Notes: generated by a model from the sequence alone, not told the origin. DNA of 64,000 nt from Aliiroseovarius salicola (GCF_027891095.1 NZ_JAQIIO010000001.1:282001-346000), one strand, 5' to 3'; numbered from the stretch's first letter, positions 8,158-18,134 are shown. Translations and numbers: made by a program.

Positions 8158-9312
8158 TCAGGCGTAAAGTTCGGTGACCAGATTGCGAGCTTCAAACCGG
8201 GTCAGAGTTGGCGTTGGCATCAACTTGTGGATCGGCACATTGAGCGGTGCCATCTCTGACAGAACCGTTGTGCGCAGCATGTCCGGGACAATAGGCCCGA
8301 CAAACAGGCTTTCGACGCATAACCCCTGCGCAGACAGGCATTCATGGCTGTCGAGAAGTACGGCGTGATAGCGGATCAGCGGCCCACATTCGGCCCAGCT
8401 TGCCCCCCGGAAATGACGCAGGTGTTGCGCCTGGATCATCACCGAATCCTGTCCATAGAGATACTCGGCCTCGCCACCCTGCATCACCAGACGCTGTTGC
8501 GGGCCAAGCACCAGGTCACTTGTCAGACCGAGAAAAGGTGCGTGCAGGTGCAACGGGCGCATCAAACCCATCGCAGGCACCAGGCGGCTGACCACTCGGC
8601 GCACCGGCTTCATCACGTTTTCGCTGGTCAGCACCATGTCCCCTTCACACAGGTTCTCTACCGGGCGCAGGCCTCTCGGTGTCTTGACCAGACTGCCGGT
8701 TGCAAGCCCCGGCGCAAGGCCCACAGGTGCAACACCATGGGCCACGCCAAGAGACAGGATCTGGCCATCTCCAGCCTCAACGCCATCACCGCGTACCAGC
8801 CTTTCCGCATCTCCAAGCGGCAGCGGCAGTGGGTCGCGGAACCGGGTTTGATGGATGGTTTCCGCCTCAAGATGCTCGACGCTAAGGATGCCCGTCCGAT
8901 GAGGCGCATCCCAGCTATAGGTCACGCGTAGCTCTGTTTCGCCGATGACCGGGGTGATATGCACCGACACCCGACGCAATTCCTCGCCCTGCACCATGTC
9001 GACAACCAGTCGATCCTCGCCCGGCCGATAGGTGATCATCATGCCCCGCAGCCAGCGATCGCGCGCACCATAGCGCATGAGCGTTGCATCGCGGCCCGGC
9101 CAGGCATCCACCCTGACTTCAACCACAATCGATCCGCAAGTGACAAGATCATCCGAGGTCGGATTAGCGCCGAACAAAGGTGCGGTTTCCGGCCTGCCCG
9201 GCTCTGGCAACCCTCGCTTATCAAAAAACGATTTCTCTCCGGATGCCGCACCCAGCCAGATCACGGGACCGGCTGACAGGACTTTGCGTCTGGCGGTTGG
9301 TGAACGGGTCAC
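8158..9312 (-). CDS. Hint domain-containing protein, nucleophile apparently lost
   Basis: A 384-residue protein. The C-terminal half from about residue 202 is a Hint (Hedgehog/intein-type) domain, seen from VKTPRGLRPVENLCEGDMVL and later from RYHAVLLDSHECLSAQG. In the family this domain opens with Cys; here the aligned stretch is GLATGSLV, so the self-splicing nucleophile is absent. The N-terminal half is beta-rich and unassigned. It sits 113 bases downstream of another Hint gene on the same strand. Roseobacters often carry several such proteins; their targets are unknown. Confidence 0.82.
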   Translation of the reverse strand: MTRSPTARRKVLSAGPVIWLGAASGEKSFFDKRGLPEPGRPETAPLFGANPTSDDLVTCGSIVVEVRVDAWPGRDATLMRYGARDRWLRGMMITYRPGEDRLVVDMVQGEELRRVSVHITPVIGETELRVTYSWDAPHRTGILSVEHLEAETIHQTRFRDPLPLPLGDAERLVRGDGVEAGDGQILSLGVAHGVAPVGLAPGLATGSLVKTPRGLRPVENLCEGDMVLTSENVMKPVRRVVSRLVPAMGLMRPLHLHAPFLGLTSDLVLGPQQRLVMQGGEAEYLYGQDSVMIQAQHLRHFRGASWAECGPLIRYHAVLLDSHECLSAQGLCVESLFVGPIVPDMLRTTVLSEMAPLNVPIHKLMPTPTLTRFEARNLVTELYA

Positions 9313-9425
9313 GCCACACCCCCGGTCTCGCGCCGCGCCTGAACAAAACCGGTCCCCCTTGTGGCGTCAAACAAGACGCTGTGAGGAATAAGATAATCAG
9401 ATTTGAACATGTCTATTTTCATAAA

Positions 9426-10823
9426 TCAGGCCGCATGGACCGTGGCTGCAAGGAGCTGCGCTTCATAACTGCGCAGCGTTCTTCGGGCGGCGGGGGAATA
9501 CCCTTCGCCGGTTTTTGGATCGAGGTCGGGAAAAATTTCGCAGATCTCATTGACCACCTCGAGATCAAGACTATCGGTCACTTGCGGACCGGGCAGGAAG
9601 CTTTCGGTTGCCAGACCTTGCGAATACACCATCTGGTGCTCGTCAAAGAGGATATGGACATATTCCACTTCTCCACCCTCAATGCGGCGCACGCTGCGAT
9701 CATTGACCAGGTCTTTGGCAGCCACCAGAACCTCTGGCTCTGCAAACAGAAGATCGGCCAGCGCGTCACGGATCAGCACCCGGTGCTGCGGGGACAGGAC
9801 TAATTTTCCGTGCCGACCAAATGTATTCGCGGCAATGTGAATCGGGGCAAACTTGCCGATTGCAGGCACTTTGCGACGGCCAATCCAGCGCAGCGGCTGT
9901 GCCCCGTTGTCATGGGTAAGGATCATGTCACCGGGGACAAGCGTTTCAATCGGCATCTGGCGTCCATCGCCCAGTTCGATCAGCGTGCCAGCCACAAAAC
10001 AGGGGATCGAGTTCAGCGTAACCAGAGCCGTATCTGTAACGCCGTTTCCGGTTCCGTTACCAACGGTGTAGGAAAAAGCGACCCCGTCGATGTCCCCATC
10101 CCCGACAATGGTCAAGGTCCCGTCGGGGTTCAGAGTTACCTCTTCGCCTGTGGAAAGCGTGATGGTTGACCCAGCGGTGACGGGCTGACCGTCAATATGG
10201 GTGATGACAAGGGTCGCCTGGCTGTTGCCGGTGTCATTGGCCAGAACATCCACTGTGGCGGTCCCATCCGCCACCATATCAACCGTATCATCTTCAGCCA
10301 CAATGGCTTGTGAATTGCCCGGCGCAGCGGACGCTGCAGCGCTATCGGAAATCGCAAAGGACGAAACCGTGTCGGATGCCGCAATTCGGATCGACGTCAA
10401 TTCCCCAACCGGCACTTCCAGATCGACCCTGAGGGTCAGCGTTGTCTGTCCGGATGTGTCGCTGGCCTTCGAATTCCCACCGCTTTGATCACCCAGCGGC
10501 GCCCCTTGGGCATCCAGAATAGTGGCCTCGACCAACTCGCCGTTGACCAGAATTTCGACCACGTCACCAATATTGAACGCGTCGAACATATCGAGCGAGA
10601 CCGTGGTTTCGATGTTGAAGGAAACCGTGGAACTTGTCGCGATGAAATCGACATCCAAACCTGAACCACCGTCCAGATTGATGGACTGACTGCCACCTTG
10701 GGTCTCCAAGGTCGCGGTCATGTCGGGATCGGTAAAGCTGGCCCCAACGACCAGAACCTGGTCCCCCAATATGGCCTGTGCCGTTTCCTCGGCAGTCAGT
10801 GTGTTTTGTGTTGGACGTGCCAT
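9426..10823 (-). CDS. Hint domain-containing protein with Ig/cadherin-like N-terminal region
   Basis: A 465-residue protein. Residues 20-160 are beta-rich with Thr/Ser/Asp repeats. Residues 175-270 resemble a bacterial Ig/cadherin-like module (VDVLANDTGNSQATLVITH, then LNPDGTLTIVGDGDIDG). The Hint domain starts at C275 (CFVAGTLIELGDG) with the expected nucleophile, followed by LVPGDMILTHDNG and LSPQHRVLI. No N-terminal signal peptide is seen; related proteins are often exported by type I secretion. It may release or cross-link its N-terminal part autocatalytically, which is inference from the domain. Confidence 0.85.
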   Translation of the reverse strand: MARPTQNTLTAEETAQAILGDQVLVVGASFTDPDMTATLETQGGSQSINLDGGSGLDVDFIATSSTVSFNIETTVSLDMFDAFNIGDVVEILVNGELVEATILDAQGAPLGDQSGGNSKASDTSGQTTLTLRVDLEVPVGELTSIRIAASDTVSSFAISDSAAASAAPGNSQAIVAEDDTVDMVADGTATVDVLANDTGNSQATLVITHIDGQPVTAGSTITLSTGEEVTLNPDGTLTIVGDGDIDGVAFSYTVGNGTGNGVTDTALVTLNSIPCFVAGTLIELGDGRQMPIETLVPGDMILTHDNGAQPLRWIGRRKVPAIGKFAPIHIAANTFGRHGKLVLSPQHRVLIRDALADLLFAEPEVLVAAKDLVNDRSVRRIEGGEVEYVHILFDEHQMVYSQGLATESFLPGPQVTDSLDLEVVNEICEIFPDLDPKTGEGYSPAARRTLRSYEAQLLAATVHAA

Positions 10824-11121
10824 ATCCGCTCTGCCTCAACCTCATTTAAGAGGACAGGCGCAGAGAAAAAGGACGGCCAAGGGCCGTGGATTTCGTCTAA
10901 CTGCATATCGAACCGACGCGCTTTTGCGCTTGTTTTTCAGCTCGTTGCCCTGCCTCGGGTCATTTTATTGCCCCGACTATGCCGCAGTTTCTGCCTATTG
11001 TTAACCCTCGGGGTGCAATATTTGCCGCAACCCACAAAGGTGACACATTTTCCCCACAGCCTCTCCCGCCCGGTTTTCCTTTTCTGCTCAACCCTGTAAG
11101 GGATGAGTAAAGGAGAGCACC

Positions 11122-12288
11122 ATGTCCGAAACCAGCACAACCGGGACCGATCCCGTCCTTCTGACCCAACGCCTGATCCAATGCCCCTCGGTCACGCCGG
11201 AAGAAGGGGGTGCATTGGTGCTTCTGGAAGGGTTGCTTGCGGAGGCTGGGTTTGCCTGCACACGGGTGGACCGGGGTGACACATCCAACCTTTTTGCACG
11301 CTGGGGTTCAAAAAACGCTCGCACGCTGGGGTTCAACGGACATACCGATGTGGTGCCGGTTGGCGATGAAAGCGCCTGGACGGTGGATCCATTTGGCGGC
11401 GAGATCAAAGAGGGGGTTCTCTGGGGACGGGGTGCCACCGACATGAAATCGGGTGTCGCGGCCTGGGTCGCTGCCGCCATCGACTATGTTCAGGACGCGC
11501 CGGAAGATGCCTCGCTGGTGATCACCATCACCGGGGATGAGGAAGGGGATGCCACTGATGGCACCGTGGCAATCCTCGACTGGATGGATGCGCAGGGCGA
11601 AACCATGACGGATTGCATCGTCGGTGAACCCACCTGCCCAAACGAGATGGGCGAGATGATGAAAATCGGGCGGCGTGGCTCGATGACGGCTTTTTTCACC
11701 GCGCGCGGCGTGCAGGGCCATGCGGCCTATCCACATCGTGCCAAAAACCCGGTGCCTGCACTGGCACGGCTGATTGCGGATTTGGATGCACATGTGCTGG
11801 ATGAGGGGACGGATCACTTTGATGCGTCCACCCTTGCCGTGACCACAATGGACGTGGACAACCCGACAACCAATGTGATCCCCGCGGAAGCGCGTGCGAC
11901 AGTGAACATCCGCTTCAATGACGCACATACATCAGACGAGCTGACCCGCTGGCTGCGCTCGGAGGCGGATCGCATTGCAGATGCCACCGGCATTGATATC
12001 GACATGAGGGTCAAAGTGTCGGGAGAGAGCTTTGTCACTCCTCCTGGCGCGCTGTCTGAACTGGTGGCCACCTCAGTCAAATCCGAAACCGGCCGCGACC
12101 CGGAGCTGTCCACCTCGGGCGGCACCTCGGACGCGCGTTTTGTGAAAAACCATTGCCCCGTGGTGGAATTCGGTCTTGTGGGCAAGACCATGCATCAGGT
12201 GGATGAGCGAGTGGACGTTGATCAGATCCGCCAACTCAAGGCAATCTATACGCAGGTGATGCAGGACTACTTTTCCGAACAACCGTGA
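11122..12288 (+). CDS. dapE: Succinyl-diaminopimelate desuccinylase
   Basis: A zinc M20 peptidase-family enzyme that removes succinate from N-succinyl-LL-diaminopimelate in the lysine and cell-wall pathway. At 388 residues, with metal ligands H74 and D107, catalytic D76 (GHTDVVPVG) and E140/E141 (TGDEEGD), it matches DapE closely. The start follows AAAGGAGAGC at optimal distance. It transcribes away from the Hint genes; the 298-base gap between them should hold divergent promoters but no boxes could be assigned. Confidence 0.95.
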   Translation: MSETSTTGTDPVLLTQRLIQCPSVTPEEGGALVLLEGLLAEAGFACTRVDRGDTSNLFARWGSKNARTLGFNGHTDVVPVGDESAWTVDPFGGEIKEGVLWGRGATDMKSGVAAWVAAAIDYVQDAPEDASLVITITGDEEGDATDGTVAILDWMDAQGETMTDCIVGEPTCPNEMGEMMKIGRRGSMTAFFTARGVQGHAAYPHRAKNPVPALARLIADLDAHVLDEGTDHFDASTLAVTTMDVDNPTTNVIPAEARATVNIRFNDAHTSDELTRWLRSEADRIADATGIDIDMRVKVSGESFVTPPGALSELVATSVKSETGRDPELSTSGGTSDARFVKNHCPVVEFGLVGKTMHQVDERVDVDQIRQLKAIYTQVMQDYFSEQP

Positions 12289-12326
12289 GGCGCGGGCGCC
12301 TTCACGAATGTTCAGGCGCGCTGTTG

Positions 12327-12408
12327 GTGGCCTCGCTTCGCTCGGCAGGGGCTTTGCCCCTCGGCCTACGGCCTCACCCCAGGATATTTCGGGTAAGAGA
12401 AAGAAGCG
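12327..12408 (+). repeat. Dispersed palindromic repeat, copy 1
   Basis: Contains the nested palindromes GGGGCTTTGCCCC and GGCCTACGGCC, then CACCCCAGGATATTTCGGGTAAGAGAAAG. Three other clear copies lie at 17144, 18013 (inverted) and 23441. Bases 12421-12455 hold a further inverted fragment (CCTCTTGCC..GGCAAG). It lies just after dapE and may act in transcription termination. Confidence 0.75.
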
Positions 12409-12525
12409 CGCGCATGTTTTCCTCTTGCCATAAATATCCCCGCCGGAGGCAAGAAAATAGAATGCACAGTCAGCAAAGCTTTGCGAACGCTTTCTCATCC
12501 TGCCGAGCTGTGCTAGGGGCTGGAC

Positions 12526-14775
12526 ATGAAACAGATGCCCACAAAAGACGAGATCCTTCAGTGGATCACCGACAACCCCACCCTGACTTCGAAGCGCGAC
12601 ATTGCGAAAGCGTTTGGAATCAAAGGGCAGGCGCGGATTGATCTGAAACGGATCCTGAAGGAACTGGAAGCCGAAGGGCATCTTCAGAAACGTAATAAGA
12701 CCTATCGCGAGAAGGACAAGCTGCCACCGGTTTCAGTGCTGTTGGTGGGTGACGTTGATATGGACGGCGACCTGTTTGCCAGCCCGCTGGAGTGGCATGG
12801 AGAAGGCGAGATGCCACGCGTCCTGATGGTCGCCAAAGCCTCGGAACCGGCGCTGGCCAAAGGCGAGCGCGTTTTGGCGCGGCTAACCGAGGTGCAGGAT
12901 GAGGATTACGCCTATGAAGGGCGGCTGATCCGTAAGATCGGCACCAATCCCCGCACCATTCTGGGCCTTTACCGCGCGGGCGCGGAAGGCGGGCGGATTG
13001 TACCCATCGACAAGGGCGCAGATCGCGAGTGGATGATCCCGGCTGGCGCAGATGAGGGCGCACGCGACGGTGAGTTGGTCGAGGCGCAACAAGTTGGCCC
13101 GAAGGCACGTATGGGTCTGCCCAATGCACGGATCATCGCACGGTTGGGCGATCCCTCCGCCCCCAAAGCCGTCAGCCTGATTGCCATTCATCAGCACGGT
13201 ATCCCCGACCGCTTTCCTGACGCAGTAATTGCAGATGCCGACCGTCAGAAACCGGCGGGGCTCAAGGGCCGTGAAGATCTGCGCCATCTGCCGCTGATCA
13301 CCATCGACCCGGCGGATGCGCGTGACCATGATGATGCTGTTTACGCCCATGCCGACGACAATCCGAAAAACCCGGGAGGCCATGTGGTCTGGGTCGCCAT
13401 TGCCGATGTGGCACATTACGTGACACCGGGATCTGCACTGGATCAAGAAGCGCGCAAACGGGGCAATTCCACCTATTTCCCGGATCGCGTGGTGCCAATG
13501 CTGCCAGACCGACTGTCCGGTGATCTCTGTTCATTGCACGAAGGCGTGCCGCGCGCCTGTCTGGCTGTGCGCATGGTGCTGGACGCGCAGGGGCACAGAA
13601 TCAGCCACAGCTTCATTCGCGGCTTGATGAAATCCCATGCCTCGCTCAACTATACCGAAGTGCAGCAGGCGCAGGATGGCAACCCGAACGAAAAATGCGC
13701 TCCATTGATGGAGGAGGTCATCACCCCGCTTTATGCCGCCTATCAGGCTGCAAAACTGGCGCGTCATGACCGACAGCCGCTGGATCTCGACCTGCCGGAA
13801 CGCAAGATCATTCTCAGTGACGAGGGTAAGGTGGAAAGCGTGCGTTTTGCCGAGCGGTTCGACGCACATCGCCTGATCGAGGAATTCATGATCCTCGCCA
13901 ACGTGGCCGCGGCCGAGGAACTGACGCGGCTGAAGCGCCCGCTTCTGTTCCGGGTGCATGAGGAACCGAGCCCGCAGAAGCTTGAGGCGCTGCGCGAAGT
14001 GGCGCAGGCATCGGGGTTCACGCTGGCCAAGGGGCAGGTCTTGAAGACGCGGCATCTGAACAGCCTGCTGGCGCAGGCACAGGACACCGAGTTTGATGAG
14101 CTGGTGAACATCTCAACCCTGCGGTCGATGACGCAGGCCTATTACCATCCCGAAAACTATGGGCATTTTGGCCTTGCGCTGCAAAGCTACGCGCATTTCA
14201 CCAGCCCGATCCGGCGCTATTCAGATCTGATTGTGCATCGCGCGCTAGTCTCGGGGCATGGCTGGGGCAAGGATGGCCTTAGCCCCGAAGATATCGAACG
14301 GCTGGAGCCCACGGCGGAACATATTTCCGAAACCGAGCGCCGCTCCATGGTGGCAGAACGCGACACCAATGATCGCTACCTCGCGGCCTATCTGTCAGAG
14401 CGGCTGGGCAACGAATTCACCGGTCGCATTTCCGGCGTGCAGCGCTTTGGCGCCTTTGTGCGGCTGGATGATACCGGGGCAGATGGCCTTATTCCCGTTG
14501 CCAATATCGGCACCGAATACTTCCGCTATGACCGCGACGAACAGACCCTGACGGGCGAGCATTCCGGGACCGTCATTGGCATTGGCGGGCGCGTTACTGT
14601 GCGGCTGGCTGAAGCGGTGCCCACCACGGGCGGCGTCATGCTGGATCTGCTCACGCTGAATGGTGCGCCTCTCCCACGCGGCGGGCGTGGTCGCAAGGGG
14701 CGGGTGGTCAAACGCAATGCCGCCAAAGGCAAGCGCAAACAGGCCAAACTCAAGAAAAAGCTCACGCGAAAGTGA
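12526..14775 (+). CDS. rnr: Ribonuclease R
   Basis: A processive 3'-5' exoribonuclease of 749 residues that degrades structured RNA. In order: an N-terminal winged-helix segment (residues 10-75, DEILQWITDNPTLTSKRDIA), cold-shock domains (about 80-230), the RNB catalytic domain with the aspartate cluster in DPADARDHDDAVY, an S1 domain near the end (EFTGRISGVQRFGAFVRL), and a Lys/Arg-rich tail that binds RNA. The ATG at 12526 follows a dispersed-repeat segment, so it probably has its own promoter. Confidence 0.96.
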   Translation: MKQMPTKDEILQWITDNPTLTSKRDIAKAFGIKGQARIDLKRILKELEAEGHLQKRNKTYREKDKLPPVSVLLVGDVDMDGDLFASPLEWHGEGEMPRVLMVAKASEPALAKGERVLARLTEVQDEDYAYEGRLIRKIGTNPRTILGLYRAGAEGGRIVPIDKGADREWMIPAGADEGARDGELVEAQQVGPKARMGLPNARIIARLGDPSAPKAVSLIAIHQHGIPDRFPDAVIADADRQKPAGLKGREDLRHLPLITIDPADARDHDDAVYAHADDNPKNPGGHVVWVAIADVAHYVTPGSALDQEARKRGNSTYFPDRVVPMLPDRLSGDLCSLHEGVPRACLAVRMVLDAQGHRISHSFIRGLMKSHASLNYTEVQQAQDGNPNEKCAPLMEEVITPLYAAYQAAKLARHDRQPLDLDLPERKIILSDEGKVESVRFAERFDAHRLIEEFMILANVAAAEELTRLKRPLLFRVHEEPSPQKLEALREVAQASGFTLAKGQVLKTRHLNSLLAQAQDTEFDELVNISTLRSMTQAYYHPENYGHFGLALQSYAHFTSPIRRYSDLIVHRALVSGHGWGKDGLSPEDIERLEPTAEHISETERRSMVAERDTNDRYLAAYLSERLGNEFTGRISGVQRFGAFVRLDDTGADGLIPVANIGTEYFRYDRDEQTLTGEHSGTVIGIGGRVTVRLAEAVPTTGGVMLDLLTLNGAPLPRGGRGRKGRVVKRNAAKGKRKQAKLKKKLTRK

Positions 14776-14852
14776 GGCGCGCCGTTTTGACAGGTCTGTA
14801 TGATGGGTTAGCGTAAGGTAAATCTATTAACGACAAACGAGGGACTGATCCT

Positions 14853-16007
14853 GTGGCTGACACCGCAGAAATTTTATTTAGCACGTGGCAAGAAGATTTT
14901 TGTCTGCGGGTGCAGGATCAAGGTATCCGCGCACGCACTCGACGCGTGTTTAGCGAAGCGGCCTCATATCTACCTGACGTTCTTGACCGACAAATGAACC
15001 AGAAAGAGGTTCTGTTCTCGGTCCATGATTACCTTGAACTCACCGTATCAGACGAACGCGTGCGCAAAGGACGCAAAGCATTACGCAAGCACCGGAAGCT
15101 GATGGGGCAGATTGAAGAGCATTTCAATGTCTCTGCTGACGCCGTACTGGCGATCTGGGGGCTGGAGACCGGTTTTGGTGCCAATCGGGGGAACTTTCCG
15201 GTTCTCTCCGCTCTTGCCACATTGGCATTCGCAGGCGAACGCAAGGCGTTTTTTGAAAGCGAACTGATTGCCGCATTAAAGATCGTTCAGGCACGCGATA
15301 TTACGCCAGAGAAAATGCTGGGCTCTTGGGCGGGTGCCATGGGGCACGGACAATTTATACCGTCCAGCTATTTGAAATACGCGGTAGATTTTGATGGGGA
15401 CGGCAAGCGGGATATCTGGTCTGATGATCCGACTGATGCGCTTGCTTCGATTGCCAATTATCTGTGTGAACATGGGTGGCGCAGCGGCCAACCCTGCGGC
15501 GAAGAAATGGAGCTGCCCAAGGGGTTCGATCTGTCCCTGACCGGGCGGGACCAGATGCGTCCCGTGGCGGAATGGGGTGCAATGGGCGTGCGCTCTCCCA
15601 GAGGGATGCACCCGGCTGACTATGGCGAAGCGTCAATCCTGCTGGCCGCAGGGGCGGCGGGTCCTGCCTATCTGGCGTATCGCAATTTCGACGTCTTCCT
15701 CGCCTATAACAACTCGGTCTCCTATGCGCTGTCAGTCGGATGTCTCGCCCACCGCATTGACGGAAACATGAAATTCACCAAACCATGGCCTGCAAATCAG
15801 CGTGTCCTGTCACGCGATGAAACACGCGAGTTGCAGGAACGCCTGACCCAATTGGGACATGATACGCAGGGGGCAGACGGGATTGCCGGACCGAACACTT
15901 ATCAGGCCCTTCGCACCTGGCAGCAAAGTGTTGGGCTTCCGGCAGATGGTTTCCCCTGTGGGGAAATGCTGGATCAGCTTCGGGAAGATACGCCAATCCG
16001 GCACTGA
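14853..16007 (+). CDS. Lytic murein transglycosylase (MltB-like) with peptidoglycan-binding domain
   Basis: A 384-residue protein. The N-terminal three-quarters is an SLT domain of the MltB type with catalytic E105 in IWGLETGFGAN and the family segments LGSWAGAMGHGQFIPS and DIWSDDPTDALASIANYL. Residues about 320-378 are a peptidoglycan-binding domain 1 (LQERLTQLGHDTQGADGIAG). The GTG start follows GAGGGA at 14839-14844, and an in-frame stop at 14814 prevents any useful upstream extension. No signal peptide or lipobox is therefore present, which is odd for an enzyme that works in the periplasm. Confidence 0.88.
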   Translation: MADTAEILFSTWQEDFCLRVQDQGIRARTRRVFSEAASYLPDVLDRQMNQKEVLFSVHDYLELTVSDERVRKGRKALRKHRKLMGQIEEHFNVSADAVLAIWGLETGFGANRGNFPVLSALATLAFAGERKAFFESELIAALKIVQARDITPEKMLGSWAGAMGHGQFIPSSYLKYAVDFDGDGKRDIWSDDPTDALASIANYLCEHGWRSGQPCGEEMELPKGFDLSLTGRDQMRPVAEWGAMGVRSPRGMHPADYGEASILLAAGAAGPAYLAYRNFDVFLAYNNSVSYALSVGCLAHRIDGNMKFTKPWPANQRVLSRDETRELQERLTQLGHDTQGADGIAGPNTYQALRTWQQSVGLPADGFPCGEMLDQLREDTPIRH

Positions 16008-16041
16008 TACTCAGTTGCGGTCGGAACCGTTCTCTCGCTGA

Positions 16042-16995
16042 CTATTCAAACTCCATCTCAGAATACACCTGACCCGCGTTCTTTGTGGCGAGTTCTTCAA
16101 ACGTGTCGTGATGGGCATAGGCCGATTGATCGACGTAGTAGGCATCATCCAGCGAGCCGCCGTTTTCGAGATGCTCACCCACCTTGCCACGCAAATGCTT
16201 CAGATAGCCAATTGTATGGTCTTCGACCTGCGCCATATTCGTCGGATACCCATGACCGGGAATCACATAAGTCGCGTTCAGGGGAGCAAAGGCAGTTTCC
16301 CAGGTCTCGATCCAGCAACTGGTGCAGGTGTCTTCAAATATCGGCGGGATGCGGTTGTGGAACGCCATGTCGCCTGCGATCATCATGCCTTCCGAAGGGA
16401 TCCAGACCTGCGTGTCACCAGGGCTGTGGGCCGGGCCAAGGTTCATCACCTCGAGGGTGAATCGGCCCATTGTGATCACTTCCCTGTCTTCAAAAGTGCG
16501 CGTTGGCCCTACCGGATCGGTGCCCTCGGCATTCTCTTGTGCATATCGTTTCATGCCTTCAAAAATCTGCCCGGCATATTCTTCGAACTCATGTGCCGCA
16601 TCCACATGGGCCAGAACCTCGACCCCCTGTTCTGTCCAGTAATTGTTGCCCAGCATGGCATGGCCCTGCCCGTTTTCATTGATCACCAGCTTCACGGGTT
16701 GATCGGTGATCAGCCTTATCTCGTCGTGTAAAGCCTTGGCCAATTTCGCATTGGCGCCCGCATTGATCACGATGACCCCGTCCCCTGTCACAATGAAGGT
16801 TAGATTATTGTTATGCCCGGCGTTTTCATATGTGGGTGGAGCGGTGGCCCCGATCGCGGTCCAGACATCCGGGATCACTTCTACCGGTTTTTCATAAAGG
16901 ACCGAAGCTGGGTATTGATCCTTGATGTCTTCATCTGCCAGTGCGGGCATTGCCAGAGCGACAAACGCGACAAGTGCGGGGATTATGCGGGGCAT
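16042..16995 (-). CDS. Secreted metallo-beta-lactamase-fold protein with degraded metal motif
   Basis: A 317-residue protein with a clear signal peptide (MPRIIPALVAFVALAMPALA). The MBL fold is seen from NNNLTFIVTGDGVIVINAG, GPAHSPGDTQVWIP, IAGDMAFH and VIPGHG. The signature HxHxDH that binds zinc is replaced by E107-N-G-Q-G-H112, so only its last histidine remains. The distal His and Asp are kept. It may be a non-hydrolytic relative, or use another metal or cofactor. Its promoter region (17020-17065) is unusually AT-rich, with an imperfect palindrome around CGAATTCG. Confidence 0.8.
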   Translation of the reverse strand: MPRIIPALVAFVALAMPALADEDIKDQYPASVLYEKPVEVIPDVWTAIGATAPPTYENAGHNNNLTFIVTGDGVIVINAGANAKLAKALHDEIRLITDQPVKLVINENGQGHAMLGNNYWTEQGVEVLAHVDAAHEFEEYAGQIFEGMKRYAQENAEGTDPVGPTRTFEDREVITMGRFTLEVMNLGPAHSPGDTQVWIPSEGMMIAGDMAFHNRIPPIFEDTCTSCWIETWETAFAPLNATYVIPGHGYPTNMAQVEDHTIGYLKHLRGKVGEHLENGGSLDDAYYVDQSAYAHHDTFEELATKNAGQVYSEMEFE

Positions 16996-17143
16996 GCTTG
17001 GGCTTTCCTTCTCCTGCTAGATGCATACATAATCGAATTCGCATATATCTATCTAGTATATTTTTCGCGATTGGTTTGCCAAGGAACACTCCCGCGCCCT
17101 ATTCTCCCTTCGGTCGCCAGGCTTGGGGGTGGCTCACTTGGTG

Positions 17144-17206
17144 AGCCTATGGGGCTCTGCCCCTCGGCCTGCGGCCTCACCCCGAGATATTTTTGGCAAG
17201 AAAAAG
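17144..17206 (+). repeat. Dispersed palindromic repeat, copy 2
   Basis: Has GGGGCTCTGCCCC, GGCCTGCGGCC and CACCCCGAGATATTTTTGGCAAGAAAAAG in the same order as the other copies. It abuts the terminator of rpe. Confidence 0.75.
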
Positions 17207-17226
17207 AGGGCTCGGAAGAGCCCCCT
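17200..17226 (-). terminator. Terminator of rpe (minus strand)
   Basis: On the minus strand a 6-bp stem GGGCTC / GAGCCC (17208-17223, loop TTCC) is followed by TCTTTTT. It lies 27 bases after the rpe stop. Confidence 0.65.
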
Positions 17227-17252
17227 TGGTCTGATCTCATATGCTGCCGGGT

Positions 17253-17945
17253 TTAACCCCGTGCTGCATCAGCAGCAGTGCGGATCGCGCGGATATTCTC
17301 GCCATACACCTCTGGCTGCTCAACCGACCCGCCTTTGAATACGGCGGACCCAGCGACAAAGCAGTCAGCCCCGGCGGCGACCAGCGGTCCGACAGTGGTA
17401 GGGTCTACTCCGCCATCCACCTGAATATGGATCTCGCGATCACCGATCATCTCGCGCACCTGTCGCACCTTTTCGATGCTTGAGGGGATGAACTTCTGCC
17501 CCCCAAAGCCGGGGTTCACGCTCATCACGAGCACCATGTCGCAGAGCGGCAGCAGATGTTCGATCACGCTTGCAGGTGTGCCGGGGTTCAGGCTGATGCC
17601 CGCTTTGGTACCGGTGGCCTTGATCGCTTGTAGAGTGCGGTGCGGGTGTGGACCTGCCTCGTAATGGGCCACAATCATGTCGGCACCCGCCTCGGCATAG
17701 GCTTCGATATAGGGATCAACCGGCGCGATCATCAGGTGAACATCCATGAAGGTTTTCACGTGCGGACGAAATGCTTTCACAGCGGGGGGCCCAAAGGTCA
17801 GGTTCGGCACAAAATGCCCATCCATCACATCCACATGCACCCAGTCGGCACCCTGCGCTTCGATGGCTTGAATCTCTTGGCCAAAATTGGCGAAATCGGC
17901 AGAAAGGATCGACGGGGCGATCTTGATGGAACGATCAAAGGACAT
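17253..17945 (-). CDS. rpe: Ribulose-phosphate 3-epimerase
   Basis: A TIM-barrel enzyme of 230 residues that interconverts ribulose 5-phosphate and xylulose 5-phosphate in the pentose phosphate and Calvin pathways. The signatures [36 protein letters not shown] and QVDGGV carry the metal ligands (His and Asp residues) and the phosphate loop. The start at 17945 gives [12 protein letters not shown]; a longer open frame to 18113 runs into the dispersed repeat and is rejected. Confidence 0.96.
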   Translation of the reverse strand: MSFDRSIKIAPSILSADFANFGQEIQAIEAQGADWVHVDVMDGHFVPNLTFGPPAVKAFRPHVKTFMDVHLMIAPVDPYIEAYAEAGADMIVAHYEAGPHPHRTLQAIKATGTKAGISLNPGTPASVIEHLLPLCDMVLVMSVNPGFGGQKFIPSSIEKVRQVREMIGDREIHIQVDGGVDPTTVGPLVAAGADCFVAGSAVFKGGSVEQPEVYGENIRAIRTAADAARG

Positions 17946-18012
17946 GGTGTGCCTCTCGCAGTTTCTGTTGCGCGCCTTATACCGGGTTTCCACCGGATGC
18001 GAAGAAAATTCG

Positions 18013-18095
18013 CTCCTTCCTCTTGCCGAAAATATCCCGGGGTGAGACCGAAGGTCGAGGGGCAGAGCCCCTTGCCGAGCAACGCGAGGCCACCG
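18013..18095 (-). repeat. Dispersed palindromic repeat, copy 3 (inverted)
   Basis: Read on the minus strand it has the same module order: GGGGCTCTGCCCC, a GACCTTCGGTC variant of the second palindrome, then CACCCCGGGATATTTTCGGCAAGAGG. It lies in the promoter region of rpe, which shows the element is not confined to gene ends. Confidence 0.72.
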
Positions 18096-18134
18096 ACAGC
18101 GCGCCCAAAGCAAAGCGGCGGACGCCCTTGCGAT

